From Curtobacterium sp. ER1/6 (GTDB lineage: Bacteria; Actinomycetota; Actinomycetes; Actinomycetales; Microbacteriaceae): a DNA stretch of 64,000 nt. The position numbers were made by a program, and so were the translations under genes. The notes beneath the pieces are model-generated. The model searched no databases, was not told where the DNA came from, and saw nothing but the letters and a program-made list of their open reading frames with translations. Shown piece by piece: positions 56,030-64,000 of the stretch. How positions within the stretch are numbered: the first letter of the stretch is position 1; every line of letters starts with the position of its first letter. The stretch spans positions 95,666 through 159,665 of the forward strand of contig NZ_MJAK01000008.1 of NCBI RefSeq assembly GCF_001742745.1, given 5' to 3'.

Positions 56030-57049
56030 GTGAGCGACAACAGCCTCGGCGCGTACCTGCGGGCTCGGCGCAGCCTGGTCCGACCGGAGGACGCCGGCAT
56101 CCGCGTGACCGGGGTGCGTCGTACTCCGGGGCTCCGCCGCGAGGAGGTCGCGACGCTCGCGGGCATCAGTGCCGACTACTACCTCCGGCTCGAGCAGGGT
56201 CGCGACCGGAACCCGTCGGGTCAGGTGCTCGACGCACTGGCACGGGTGCTCGGTCTCGACCCGACCGCCACCCGCTACCTGCACTCGCTCGCCGCGCACG
56301 AGGCCGGTGTCGCTCGACCCCGTCGGGGCGGCTCCGGACGGGCCTCCGCACACACCACCGGGGAGCGCGTCCCGTCCGGCACCCTGCAGCTGCTCGACGT
56401 GATCGGTCTGCCGGCGTTCGTCGAGGGCCGCGCGTTCGACGTCCTCGCCGCGAACGCCCTCGCGACGGAGCTCGCGCCGGGTATGCGAGCGGGCGAGAAC
56501 CGTCTGCGGACGATGTTCCTCGACGGCGCCGAGCAGGAGCGCTACCCCGACTGGGAACACCAGATGGCCGGCATGGTCGCGGCCTTCCGGGCCTCCATCG
56601 GCACCGACGTCGACGACCCCGGCGTCACGTCGCTCGTCGGCGAGCTGTCCCTCGGCAGCGAGGACTTCCGCCGGCTGTGGGCCCGCCACGACGTCCGTCC
56701 GCTCGCCGGCGGGACCGTCCGGATGTGGCACCCCGAGGTCGGCGACCTGGAGCTCCGGCGCGAGAAGCTCGGCGTCGGGGGCACCGACGGGCAGCTCCTC
56801 GTGGTGCACCACGCCGAACCGGGCTCGCCCTCGGCGCGCGCCCTCGCGCTCCTCGGGAGCCTCGCCGCCTCAGCCGCCTCAGCCGCCTCAGCCGCCGACG
56901 GCGTCGAGCTCCCGGACCGCGTCCGCCGGCAGGGTGAGCCCGGCACCGGCGACGTTCTGGCTCAGGTGGTCCACCGACGACGTCCCGGGGATGAGCAGGA
57001 TGTTGTCGGACCGCTGCAGCAGCCAGGCGAGCGCCACCGACAGGCGTGA
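56030..57049 (+). CDS. XRE-family HTH regulator with MmyB-like ligand domain and read-through tail
   Basis: 339 aa from GTG at 56030; TAGCAT (56018-56023) ends six bases before it (leaderless). N-terminal HTH (LGAYLRARRSLVRPED, then LRREEVATLAGISADYYLRL), then the MmyB-like domain (LLDVIGLPAFVEGRAFDVLA through LLVVHHAEPGSPSARALALL). Family members end about there (~285 aa). Here the frame continues through Ala/Ser repeats (SAASAASAA, residues 279-288) and ~50 residues antisense to the second aldo/keto reductase, overlapping it by 162 bases. It likely controls one or both reductases. Confidence 0.85.
   Translation: MSDNSLGAYLRARRSLVRPEDAGIRVTGVRRTPGLRREEVATLAGISADYYLRLEQGRDRNPSGQVLDALARVLGLDPTATRYLHSLAAHEAGVARPRRGGSGRASAHTTGERVPSGTLQLLDVIGLPAFVEGRAFDVLAANALATELAPGMRAGENRLRTMFLDGAEQERYPDWEHQMAGMVAAFRASIGTDVDDPGVTSLVGELSLGSEDFRRLWARHDVRPLAGGTVRMWHPEVGDLELRREKLGVGGTDGQLLVVHHAEPGSPSARALALLGSLAASAASAASAADGVELPDRVRRQGEPGTGDVLAQVVHRRRPGDEQDVVGPLQQPGERHRQA
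56864..56890. repeat. Three tandem 9-bp repeats at overlapping gene ends
   Basis: GCCGCCTCA three times. Read rightward it encodes SAASAASAA of the regulator; read leftward the last TCA gives the TGA stop of aldo/keto reductase copy 2. Confidence 0.85.
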
Positions 57050-57754
57050 CTCCCCCAGCCGCTCCGCGACCGCGTCCAGCGCCGCCGACTGGATCGGTGA
57101 GAACCCGCCGAGCGGGAAGTACGGCACGTAGGCGATGCCCTCGGCCGCGGTGAGGTCCACGAGGTCGTCGTCGGCACGTTGCGCGACGTTGTACATGTTC
57201 TGGACGCACACCACCGGCGCGATCCGCAGCGCCTCGACGAGCTGCGCGCCCGTGACCGTCGACAGGCCGAGGTGACGGACGAGCCCCTGCTGCTGCAGAC
57301 CGGCCAGTGCCTCGAACTGCGGGGCGATGCTCCCCGGTTCCGGGGCGTCGAACCCGCCGACGCGCAGGTTGACGACATCGAGCTGCTCGAGGCCGAGCCG
57401 CTCCAGGTTCGCGTGCACGTCCTCGACGAGCTGCTCCGGCTTCCGGGCCGGCGGCCACTGCCCCTTGTCGTTGCGTCGGGACCCGACCTTGGTCACGATG
57501 TGGACCTGTTCCGGGTACGGGTGCAGGGCCTCGCGGATGATCTCGTTCGTGACGTGCGGGCCGTAGAAGTCCGCGGTGTCGATGTGGGTGATGCCGAGCT
57601 CGACGGCCGTGCGGAGGACCCGGACGGCCTCGTCCCGGTCGGCCGGCGGACCGAACACCTGCGGACCCGCGAGCTGCATCGCGCCGAAGCCGAAGCGGGT
57701 GACCTCGAGGTCACCGAGGTCGTAGGTGCCGCCGGGGAGGGTGTTCGTCGTCAT
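56888..57754 (-). CDS. Aldo/keto reductase, copy 2
   Basis: 288 aa. Same motifs as copy 1: GAMQLAGPQVFGPPADRDEA, HIDTADFYGPHVTNEIIREA, HIVTKVGSRRND, LLIPGTSSVDHLSQNV. The two copies are nearly identical in long blocks, so this is a recent duplication around the HTH gene. Its stop codon lies within the tandem 9-base repeat, and the C-terminal LDAVGG is shorter by a few residues than copy 1. Confidence 0.9.
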   Translation of the reverse strand: MTTNTLPGGTYDLGDLEVTRFGFGAMQLAGPQVFGPPADRDEAVRVLRTAVELGITHIDTADFYGPHVTNEIIREALHPYPEQVHIVTKVGSRRNDKGQWPPARKPEQLVEDVHANLERLGLEQLDVVNLRVGGFDAPEPGSIAPQFEALAGLQQQGLVRHLGLSTVTGAQLVEALRIAPVVCVQNMYNVAQRADDDLVDLTAAEGIAYVPYFPLGGFSPIQSAALDAVAERLGESRLSVALAWLLQRSDNILLIPGTSSVDHLSQNVAGAGLTLPADAVRELDAVGG

Positions 57755-57840
57755 GCGTCGACGATGCACCCGTTCGCTCCGGGGTGCCTGGCCGTGGGCG
57801 TCCCCTGGTGCCGCCCTGGGGCCGGCCTGGTGCCGCGGCC

Positions 57841-58350
57841 TCAGCCGGTCGTGCGGGGCTTCGGGAACGTCGCCCGCATGTGGTCGCTCGTCAGGACGTC
57901 GCCGATGCCGATCATGAGCAGCGAGAACAGGATCTGCTCGATCACCATCCAGAAGGGGTAGAGCCCGGGGATCGCCGCGACGACGAGCGTCACGACCGGG
58001 AAGATCCTGCTGAACAGGCGGAGTCGCTGGTACGCCCAGTAGTAGCCGAGCTGCGCTCGCCACGCGAACACGTAGAGCGTCAGGGTGATGAGCAGCACGA
58101 CCGTCGCCCGGAACCACACGGCCCACGCCACCGTCTCCCCGGCACGGGTGAGCAGCACGGCGACGACGATCGCGGCGAGGCCGACGGCCGTCTCGGCGAC
58201 GAGCAGCCACCGGATCCACCGGAAGGAGCGCACGGTGTCGGGGTGCGCGAGCATGTCCTCGCGGATGACGTAGCCGGCCTGCCGACCGCCGGCCAGGCGG
58301 TCGAGGTGCAGCCGGCACCACACACGGTCGGCGAGGGCGGGGAGACTCAC
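57841..58350 (-). CDS. Four-helix membrane protein, unknown
   Basis: 169 aa. A polar N-terminus (1-42) is followed by four hydrophobic segments (about 47-66, 75-95, 112-130, 135-152). LGYYWAYQRLRLFSRIFPVV lies in the loop region. No family recognised. It begins after copy 2 of the reductase and is probably independent. Confidence 0.65.
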   Translation of the reverse strand: MSLPALADRVWCRLHLDRLAGGRQAGYVIREDMLAHPDTVRSFRWIRWLLVAETAVGLAAIVVAVLLTRAGETVAWAVWFRATVVLLITLTLYVFAWRAQLGYYWAYQRLRLFSRIFPVVTLVVAAIPGLYPFWMVIEQILFSLLMIGIGDVLTSDHMRATFPKPRTTG

Positions 58351-58383
58351 CCGTCAATCGTGCCGCATCCGGGCGCTGCCCGG

Positions 58384-58439
58384 GCGACGTCAGTCGACGC
58401 AGACCAGCACCGCGACGTCAGTCGACGGGGACCAGCAGG
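58384..58439. repeat. Imperfect 28-bp tandem duplication at a gene end
   Basis: GCGACGTCAGTCGACG at 58384 recurs at 58412; the 28-base units (58384-58411, 58412-58439) differ at a few positions. The second unit holds the TGA of the membrane-anchored gene (58418). Confidence 0.75.
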
Positions 58440-59020
58440 GCGACACCGAGCACCTCGCCGGAGTCGTCGTCCAGCACCGCCACGGTCCGGACGTCCGCCT
58501 CGAGCGACGTCGGATCGGTGACGATCGTCGTGTCCCCGGCGACGGCGGGCACGGTCGTGAGCGTGTGCGCGGCTGCGAGCGCCGCCGTGTCGAGGGCGAC
58601 CTGGCGGGACAGCACGATCCGCAGCGAACGGTGCCCGGGCGGCACGCTGAGGCCCTGCAGTCGGACGGCCACCGACGCGTCCCCCACCCGCTCGATGCGC
58701 ACGGTCCCGCCGACGTCGTCTCCGACCGGGACGATTGGCCCGGCGACCGGCAGCGTGCGTGTGACCCAGTCCTCGACGTCTCGTGGCGTGGCCTGGACCG
58801 GCGTCTCCGGGATCGGCGCCCCGAGGGCGTTCGACACCCCGATCGGCGCCGACGGCTGCGGTCGCGTCAGCGCTCGGTCGCGGTCGACACCGGCGTGTCG
58901 GTCGACGACGGCATCACCCCCGCGGGGCGTGCTGACCGTCCACGCGACCCCGACACCGCCCACGACGACGGCGAGCACCACCAGGACCGTCGCCGGTCCC
59001 CGTGGTGCTCGCCGTCGCAC
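58418..59020 (-). CDS. Membrane-anchored/secreted hypothetical protein
   Basis: 200 aa from GTG at 59020. A basic start (VRRRAPRGP) and one hydrophobic helix (10-28) act as signal anchor. The exported part contains LSVPPGHRSLRIVLSRQVAL and ends VLDDDSGEVLGVALLVPVD, suggesting a beta-rich domain. No family recognised. It is located 19 bases after der on the same strand and may be its distal operon partner. Confidence 0.62.
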   Translation of the reverse strand: MRRRAPRGPATVLVVLAVVVGGVGVAWTVSTPRGGDAVVDRHAGVDRDRALTRPQPSAPIGVSNALGAPIPETPVQATPRDVEDWVTRTLPVAGPIVPVGDDVGGTVRIERVGDASVAVRLQGLSVPPGHRSLRIVLSRQVALDTAALAAAHTLTTVPAVAGDTTIVTDPTSLEADVRTVAVLDDDSGEVLGVALLVPVD

Positions 59021-59039
59021 GTCGTCCCCCGCGGACCGA

Positions 59040-60563
59040 CTACGTGCGCTTCCGGCGCTCGCGCACCCGCATGTTGACGTTGATCGGGGTCCCCTCGAAG
59101 CCCCAGACCTCGCGGAGCCGGCGCGTGATGAAGCGTCGGTACTGCGGGTCGAGGAAGGCCGAGGTGAAGAGCACGAACGTCGGCGGCTGGCTCGACGCCT
59201 GGGTGCCGAACAGGATGCGGGGCTGCTTCCCGCCGCGGACGGGGTGCGGGTGCTCCTGCACGAGCTCGGCGATGAAGGCGTTGACCTTGCCGGTCGGGAT
59301 GCGGGTGTCCCACGACTCGAGCGCGGTCTCGAGCGCGGGCACGAGCTTCTCGAGGTGCCGACCGGTGCGGGCGGAGATGTTGACGCGCGGGGCCCAGGCC
59401 ACGTGGGCCAGGTCCTGCTCGATCTCGCGCTCGAGGTAGCGGCGGCGGTCGTCGTCGAGCAGGTCCCACTTGTTGTAGGCGAGGACGAGCGCGCGACCGG
59501 ACTCGAGCACCAGGTCGATGATGCGGAGGTCCTGCGTCGAGATCGTCTCGGTGACGTCGAGCACGACGACCGCGACCTCGGCCTTCTCGAGGGCCGCGGT
59601 GGTGCGGAGCGACGCGTAGAAGTCGGCGCCCTGCTGCAGGTGCACGCGCTTCCGGATGCCCGCCGTGTCGACGAAGCGCCAGACCCGGCCGCCGAGCTCG
59701 ATCTGCTCGTCCACGGGGTCACGCGTGGTGCCGGCGAGGTCGTTGACGACCACGCGCTCCTCACCCGCGGCCTTGTTGAGCAGCGAGCTCTTGCCGACGT
59801 TCGGGCGACCGAGGATCGCGACGCGACGGGGACCGCCGACCTCCTGCTTGGCGACGGCCGACGTGTCGGGGAGCGTCGCGATGATGAGGTCCATCAGGTC
59901 CGCGACGCCGCGGCCGTGCAGCGCCGAGACCGGGTGCGGCTCGCCGAGGCCGAGGTTCCAGAGCTCGAAGGCGTCGAGGTCGCGGCGCTCGTCGTCGGCC
60001 TTGTTCGCGACGACGATGACCGGACGGTCGGTGCCGCGGAGCATCTTCACGACGTGCTCGTCCGTGGCGGTGATGCCGACGGTGACGTCGACGACGAAGA
60101 GCACGGCGTCGGCGAGGTCGACCGCCACCTCGGCCTGCGCGGCGACCGAGGCGTTGATGCCGCGGGCGTCGGGCTCCCACCCGCCGGTGTCGACGAGCGT
60201 GAAGCGCTTGTCGTTCCACTCGGCCTTGTAGCTCACCCGGTCGCGCGTGACGCCGGGGACGTCCTGCACGACGGCTTCGCGCCGACCGATGATGCGGTTG
60301 ACGAGCGCCGACTTGCCGACGTTCGGGCGACCGACGATCGCGAGCACCGGGTAGGCGGGCAGGTAGTGCACGCCGTCCTCGCCGAGGGCACCGGCGTCGA
60401 GGAGCGCGACGTCCTCCTCGTCGAGCTCGTACTCGTCGAGGCCGACGCGGAGCGCGTTCGCGCGCTGCTCCGCCTCGGCCTCGTCGAGTCCGGCGAGCCG
60501 CTCACCGAGGGCGTCGTCGTACTCCGGGAAGTCGTCGTTGTCGTGGCTGTCCTGCTGGGCCAT
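59040..60563 (-). CDS. der: Ribosome-associated GTPase Der (EngA)
   Basis: 507 aa. Two GTPase domains in tandem: G1 [12 protein letters not shown] (about 78-89) and [12 protein letters not shown] (~250), both with DxxG and NKxD motifs ([18 protein letters not shown]), then the KH-like domain ([20 protein letters not shown] to VRERRKRT). The N-terminal ~70 aa are acidic and absent in E. coli Der. It assists 50S ribosome assembly. It follows cmk, as is common in actinobacteria. Confidence 0.96.
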   Translation of the reverse strand: MAQQDSHDNDDFPEYDDALGERLAGLDEAEAEQRANALRVGLDEYELDEEDVALLDAGALGEDGVHYLPAYPVLAIVGRPNVGKSALVNRIIGRREAVVQDVPGVTRDRVSYKAEWNDKRFTLVDTGGWEPDARGINASVAAQAEVAVDLADAVLFVVDVTVGITATDEHVVKMLRGTDRPVIVVANKADDERRDLDAFELWNLGLGEPHPVSALHGRGVADLMDLIIATLPDTSAVAKQEVGGPRRVAILGRPNVGKSSLLNKAAGEERVVVNDLAGTTRDPVDEQIELGGRVWRFVDTAGIRKRVHLQQGADFYASLRTTAALEKAEVAVVVLDVTETISTQDLRIIDLVLESGRALVLAYNKWDLLDDDRRRYLEREIEQDLAHVAWAPRVNISARTGRHLEKLVPALETALESWDTRIPTGKVNAFIAELVQEHPHPVRGGKQPRILFGTQASSQPPTFVLFTSAFLDPQYRRFITRRLREVWGFEGTPINVNMRVRERRKRT

Positions 60564-60683
60564 GGTGGGGTTCCTCGTGTGCGACCGGAGTCGCGGTGTC
60601 GGTGGCCGTTCCCGGCCGGGCCGGTCACCCGGCCGTGGTGACCGGGCGACCCGGTCGTGTGACCGGACGGCGCCCGGTCTGCG

Positions 60684-61559
60684 TCAGTGCGTGGCCGCTC
60701 GGGCCAGGTCGACGACCGCCTGGACGGTCTGGTCGAAGTCGAGGTCGGTGGAGTCGAGCGTCGTGACACCGTCTGCGGCGTTCATGAAGTCGACGACCTT
60801 CGCGTCCGCTGCATCCCGGCGGGCGAGTGCGGCGGAGGTCTCGGCGGCCGACTGGGTCGTGACCTCAGCAGATCGCCGAGCCATCCTAACCGACTCGTCG
60901 GCCGTCAGCAGGATCCGGACCTCGGCGTCGGGGGCGACGACGGTCGTGATGTCGCGCCCCTCGGTGATGATGCCCTGCCCGTCCGCCTTCCGCATGACCT
61001 GGCGGAAGAGCTGGACGAGCCGCTCGCGCACCTCGGGCAGCTTCGCGATGTGCGCCACCGCGGCCGTGACGTCCGGCGTCCGGATGGCCTCGGTCACGTC
61101 GGTGTCCCCGACCCGGACGAAGTACTCGTCGGGGTCGGTGCCGATCGCGTAGTCGAAGGTGTCCCAGCTGGCGAGGACCGCCGACGGGTCGTCGAGGTCG
61201 ACGCCCTGCTGCAGCGCGTGCCACGCGAGGGCACGGTAGGCGGCGCCGGTGTCCTGGTACCCGAAGCCCAGTGCGCGGGCTGCGGCACGCGAGACGCTGG
61301 ACTTGCCGCTGCCGGCCGGTCCGTCCACCGCGATGACGGTCTTCGCCACGAAGGCGCCCTGGGGCAGCCCGGACGGGACGGGCGCGCTCGTCGAACCGGG
61401 CTCGCCACCGCCCTGGCCGTCGAGGCCGCCGGCGATGTCGCCGCCCCCGATGGGTCCGGGCTGGCCGCCCGGGGTCGGCAGCCCGGAGTCGGGTCCGTCC
61501 GGTCCGCCGGTGACGCCGGACTGGTCGAGCGCGGTGTGCGTGTCGTCGTTCAGGCCCAT
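60684..61559 (-). CDS. cmk: Cytidylate kinase
   Basis: 291 aa. The P-loop is [30 protein letters not shown] and [20 protein letters not shown] are the CMP-binding motifs. It phosphorylates CMP/dCMP. Compared with ~225 aa homologues it has a ~70 aa Gly/Pro/Asp-rich N-terminal extension ([20 protein letters not shown]). The true start may be the GTG before [11 protein letters not shown], though the ATG at 61559 overlaps the tyrA end by ten bases, as coupled genes do. Confidence 0.93.
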   Translation of the reverse strand: MGLNDDTHTALDQSGVTGGPDGPDSGLPTPGGQPGPIGGGDIAGGLDGQGGGEPGSTSAPVPSGLPQGAFVAKTVIAVDGPAGSGKSSVSRAAARALGFGYQDTGAAYRALAWHALQQGVDLDDPSAVLASWDTFDYAIGTDPDEYFVRVGDTDVTEAIRTPDVTAAVAHIAKLPEVRERLVQLFRQVMRKADGQGIITEGRDITTVVAPDAEVRILLTADESVRMARRSAEVTTQSAAETSAALARRDAADAKVVDFMNAADGVTTLDSTDLDFDQTVQAVVDLARAATH

Positions 61560-62674
61560 GCTGCTGCGATCCTCCATCCGCGACCCTCGAGCTCTTCGAC
61601 GAGTCGCTGTTCCTGCTCGGGCACGACCGACACCTCGACGATGCCGATCGGTGCGCCCGGTGAGTGCTCGAGGCGCATGTCCTCGAGGTTGATGCCGATC
61701 TCCCCGATGAACGCGAGGAGCGCGGCGATCTGGCCCGGGGTGTCGTCGACGAGGACGACGACCTGGGCGAAGCGCTTGGTCGTGCCGTGCTTGCCGGGCA
61801 GGCGCTCGACACCGCGGTTGCCGGCGGCGATCGTCTCCGCGATGGTGCGGGGCGAACCCTGGCCGTCCGGGTCGTCGAGTGCTCGGAGCACCCGGTCGAG
61901 GTCGTCGCGCAGGTCGGCGAGCACGGGCCGGATGTTCGCGGCGTTCGCACCGATGATCTGCACCCAGAGCCCCGGGTCGCTCGCGGCGATGCGGGTGACG
62001 TCGCGGACGCCGCCGCCCGCCAGGTCGAGCGACCCGTCCGGTGCCTCCTGCAGCCGCGCGGCCATGAGGGTGGAGACGAGCTGGGGCGCGTGCGAGACGT
62101 AGGCGACCGCGAGGTCGTGCGCGCTCGGCTCCATCGGCACCACCGTCGCCCCGACGTCGAGGGCGAGGTCCTCGACCACCGCCGCCCGCTGGTAGGTGAT
62201 GCCGTCGTGCCCCGCGATGACCCACGGGCGCCCGACGAACAGGTCGGCCCGTGCCGCGGTCGGACCGCTGCGCTCGCGACCGGCCATCGGGTGCGACCCG
62301 ATGTAGCGCGCGACGTCCGCACCGGCGGCGCGCAGGCGCTCGAGCGGCCCGGTCTTCACGCTGGCCACGTCGGTGACGACGGCGTGCGGGAAGGCGGCGA
62401 GCTCCCGCTCGACGACCGTCGCCACGACGTCCGGCGGCACCGCCACGACCACGAGCTCCGGCTCGTCGCCCGCTGCGGGACGACGACCGGCGCCGTAGTC
62501 CACGGCGAGCGCCAGCGCGGCCGGCGACACGTCGTCGAGGACCACGTCGACGCCCTTCTCGCGCAGGGCGAGCCCGATGGAGGCCCCGAGGAGACCGGCC
62601 CCGACGACCCGCACGGGTCCGCGGAGCCGCCGGTCGATGTCCGGTTCGGCGAGCGGGGCGGGGGGGTCGGTCAC
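61550..62674 (-). CDS. tyrA: Prephenate dehydrogenase with C-terminal ACT domain
   Basis: 374 aa. Rossmann [19 protein letters not shown], then [15 protein letters not shown] motif ([14 protein letters not shown]), and the helical dimerisation domain ([16 protein letters not shown]). An ACT domain (about 300-365: [20 protein letters not shown]) suggests tyrosine feedback. Converts prephenate to 4-hydroxyphenylpyruvate in tyrosine synthesis. Start ATG 62674; the gap to rluB is 20 bases. Confidence 0.93.
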   Translation of the reverse strand: MTDPPAPLAEPDIDRRLRGPVRVVGAGLLGASIGLALREKGVDVVLDDVSPAALALAVDYGAGRRPAAGDEPELVVVAVPPDVVATVVERELAAFPHAVVTDVASVKTGPLERLRAAGADVARYIGSHPMAGRERSGPTAARADLFVGRPWVIAGHDGITYQRAAVVEDLALDVGATVVPMEPSAHDLAVAYVSHAPQLVSTLMAARLQEAPDGSLDLAGGGVRDVTRIAASDPGLWVQIIGANAANIRPVLADLRDDLDRVLRALDDPDGQGSPRTIAETIAAGNRGVERLPGKHGTTKRFAQVVVLVDDTPGQIAALLAFIGEIGINLEDMRLEHSPGAPIGIVEVSVVPEQEQRLVEELEGRGWRIAAAWA

Positions 62675-62694
62675 GCGGTCAGCCTACCGACGCC

Positions 62695-64000
62695 TCAGTC
62701 GGTGGTCTCCTCGTCCCCGGTGCCCTGTGAAGCGACCTGCGCCTCGCGGGCGATGCGCAGGAGCGCACCGAGCTCGACCGTCGACAGCTCACGGACCCGG
62801 CCGACCGGCAGCGAGCCGAGCTGCAGCGGTCCGAAGGAACGCCGTACGAGTTCGAGCACCGGGTGCTCCACGGCCTCGAGCATGCGGCGCACGATGCGGT
62901 TGCGCCCCGAGTGCAGGGTGACCTCGACGAGCGATTCGCCGCGCGCCGACTCGAGCAACCGCACCTTGTCCGCGGCGATCGGTCCGTCCTCGAGCTCGAC
63001 CCCGTCGAGGAGTCGCTGCACGGTGCCCGGGTTGACGTTGCCCGCGACCTTCGCGATGTACGTCTTCGCGACGCCGAACGACGGGTGTGCAAGCACGTGC
63101 GCCAGGTCGCCGTCGTTCGTCAGGAGCAGGAGCCCCGACGTCTCCGCGTCGAGCCGGCCGACGTTGAACAGCCGTTCCTCGTACCGGTCGACGAACTCGG
63201 ACAGGTCGCGTCGGCCCCGCTCGTCCTGCAGGCTCGACACGATCCCGGTCGGCTTGTTGAGGAGCACGTACCGCCGCGAGGTGTCGACCTGCACCGGCAC
63301 GCCGTCCACCGCGATCGCGTCGGACTCCGGGTCGACTCGACGCCCGAGGGCGTCGACGACCTCGCCGTTGACGGTCACGCGACCCTCGACGATCAGGTTC
63401 TCCGCCACCCGCCGGGACGCCACGCCCGCAGCGGCGATGACCTTCTGCAGGCGCTCACCGTCGGCCTGGAGGCTCGGCTCGCCCCCGGTGGGCGCGCTCC
63501 CCTCCGTCGCGTCCCAGTCCGGGATGATCGGACGCTCCGGGGTGCCCTCCAGCGGTGCGCCGTGCTCGTCGCGCGCGCCCGCAGGGCGCGGCGTCGTGCG
63601 GGCGTCGGCGCCGCGGGGTCCGGCTGCCCGAGCACCTGCTGCTCCCCGCGCACCCGCGCCACCGGGGCGGTCGCCGTTGCGCGCGGTCGTCGTGCCACCG
63701 ACGTAGCGGCGGCCGTTGTGCCAGACGGTGCTCGGTCGGCCGTCCGGGGTCCGGCGGTCCTCGCGCGCGGGGTCGCGGCGGCGGTCGTCACGCCGGTCGT
63801 CGCGCCGGTCGTCACGGCGGTCGTCACGGCGGTCGTCCCGCCCACGGGAAGCTCCGGCAGCGCGGTCGTCACGCCCGCGGTACCCGCCGCGGTCGTCGCG
63901 GTCACGGCCGCTGCCCCTGCGGTCGTCGCGGCCGCGGTCGTCGCGGCCGCGGTACCCGCTCGTGGAGCGGTCGTCCTCGCGGCGGACGAACCCGCCGTCC
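62695..64000 (-). CDS. rluB: rRNA pseudouridine synthase RluB (5' end outside window)
   Basis: The frame is open from the stop at 62695 to the window edge (~435 codons visible). The enzyme part has an S4 domain (GERLQKVIAAAGVASRRVAE) and the catalytic Asp in GRLDAETSGLLLLTNDG, followed by the RluB/RsuA core ending VELGALLRIAREAQVAS. It modifies 23S rRNA (U2605 region). The visible N-terminal ~180 residues are disordered, with Arg/Asp/Gly/Tyr repeats (DDRRDDRRDDRR and RGRDDRG). Such RGG-like tails bind RNA. The true start lies outside. Confidence 0.9.
   Translation of the reverse strand, partial: DGGFVRREDDRSTSGYRGRDDRGRDDRRGSGRDRDDRGGYRGRDDRAAGASRGRDDRRDDRRDDRRDDRRDDRRRDPAREDRRTPDGRPSTVWHNGRRYVGGTTTARNGDRPGGAGARGAAGARAAGPRGADARTTPRPAGARDEHGAPLEGTPERPIIPDWDATEGSAPTGGEPSLQADGERLQKVIAAAGVASRRVAENLIVEGRVTVNGEVVDALGRRVDPESDAIAVDGVPVQVDTSRRYVLLNKPTGIVSSLQDERGRRDLSEFVDRYEERLFNVGRLDAETSGLLLLTNDGDLAHVLAHPSFGVAKTYIAKVAGNVNPGTVQRLLDGVELEDGPIAADKVRLLESARGESLVEVTLHSGRNRIVRRMLEAVEHPVLELVRRSFGPLQLGSLPVGRVRELSTVELGALLRIAREAQVASQGTGDEETTD

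Noticed and set aside
63760..63960. CRISPR-like or satellite repeat (cggtcgtcacgg units)
   Set aside because: Units are in-frame DDRR/RGRDD codons of rluB without spacers of constant length.

Overview
The window is very GC-rich and densely coded, with many GTG starts, four-base start/stop overlaps and leaderless promoters. Gene content (long-chain olefin genes, a RimK/zinc-protease pair, der-cmk-tyrA-rluB order) fits an actinobacterium of the Microbacteriaceae, most like Curtobacterium. That assignment is inference from gene content; no database was searched.

Layout. 0-8.3 kb: end of a YeiH-type exporter, an ABC-2 exporter with an adjacent two-component system, an MFS/TetR divergent pair, a Tat-type esterase and a peroxiredoxin. 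8.4-15.0 kb: a RimB-like zinc protease divergent from a RimK ATP-grasp ligase fused to an RCK_C domain, then a complete olefin operon oleA-oleBC-oleD. 15.0-20.5 kb: a sigma factor with an overlapping membrane partner, then an envelope-stress (Asp23/Gls24, AmaP-like, CsbD) cluster containing an Asp23-LEA fusion. 20.8-25.0 kb: a one-module adenylation-thiolation-thioesterase synthetase and a fatty-acid desaturase. 25.2-32.1 kb: a complete peptide/nickel-type ABC importer and an esterase. 32.1-33.7 kb: a decayed junction where a short-chain dehydrogenase and an AraC regulator have both lost their 5' ends.

33.7-49.6 kb is an accessory island with visibly lower GC. Between 34.06 and 42.66 kb thirteen short repeats (core CGATCGGCTATCGGAC, all with the same polarity) divide the DNA into intervals of mostly one gene or one divergent pair: small membrane proteins, a cold-shock variant, four GNAT acetyltransferases, a NUDIX hydrolase, formaldehyde dehydrogenase, and an aldo/keto reductase with its TetR. 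Several genes have their stop codon inside or next to a repeat, and many carry their own leaderless promoter. Farther right lie a two-gene TIR operon, a free-standing helicase-associated-domain protein, two divergent tyrosine-recombinase-like genes and a broken DDE transposase. The island stops at tRNA-Pro(GGG). Related TCTTAAGA motifs sit at both ends, in inverted orientation.

49.8-64 kb returns to chromosomal genes: an endonuclease/phosphatase-fold protein, a lipoprotein, a RecQ helicase with a phosphoribosyltransferase-like tail, a duplicated aldo/keto reductase pair around an HTH regulator, then der, cmk, tyrA and rluB (the last running off the window).

The most promising undescribed system is the repeat-punctuated cassette-like array and the recombinase genes in the same island. 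The TIR pair, the Asp23-LEA fusion, the RimK-RCK_C fusion and the synthetase lacking the amino-acid-anchoring Asp are secondary leads.
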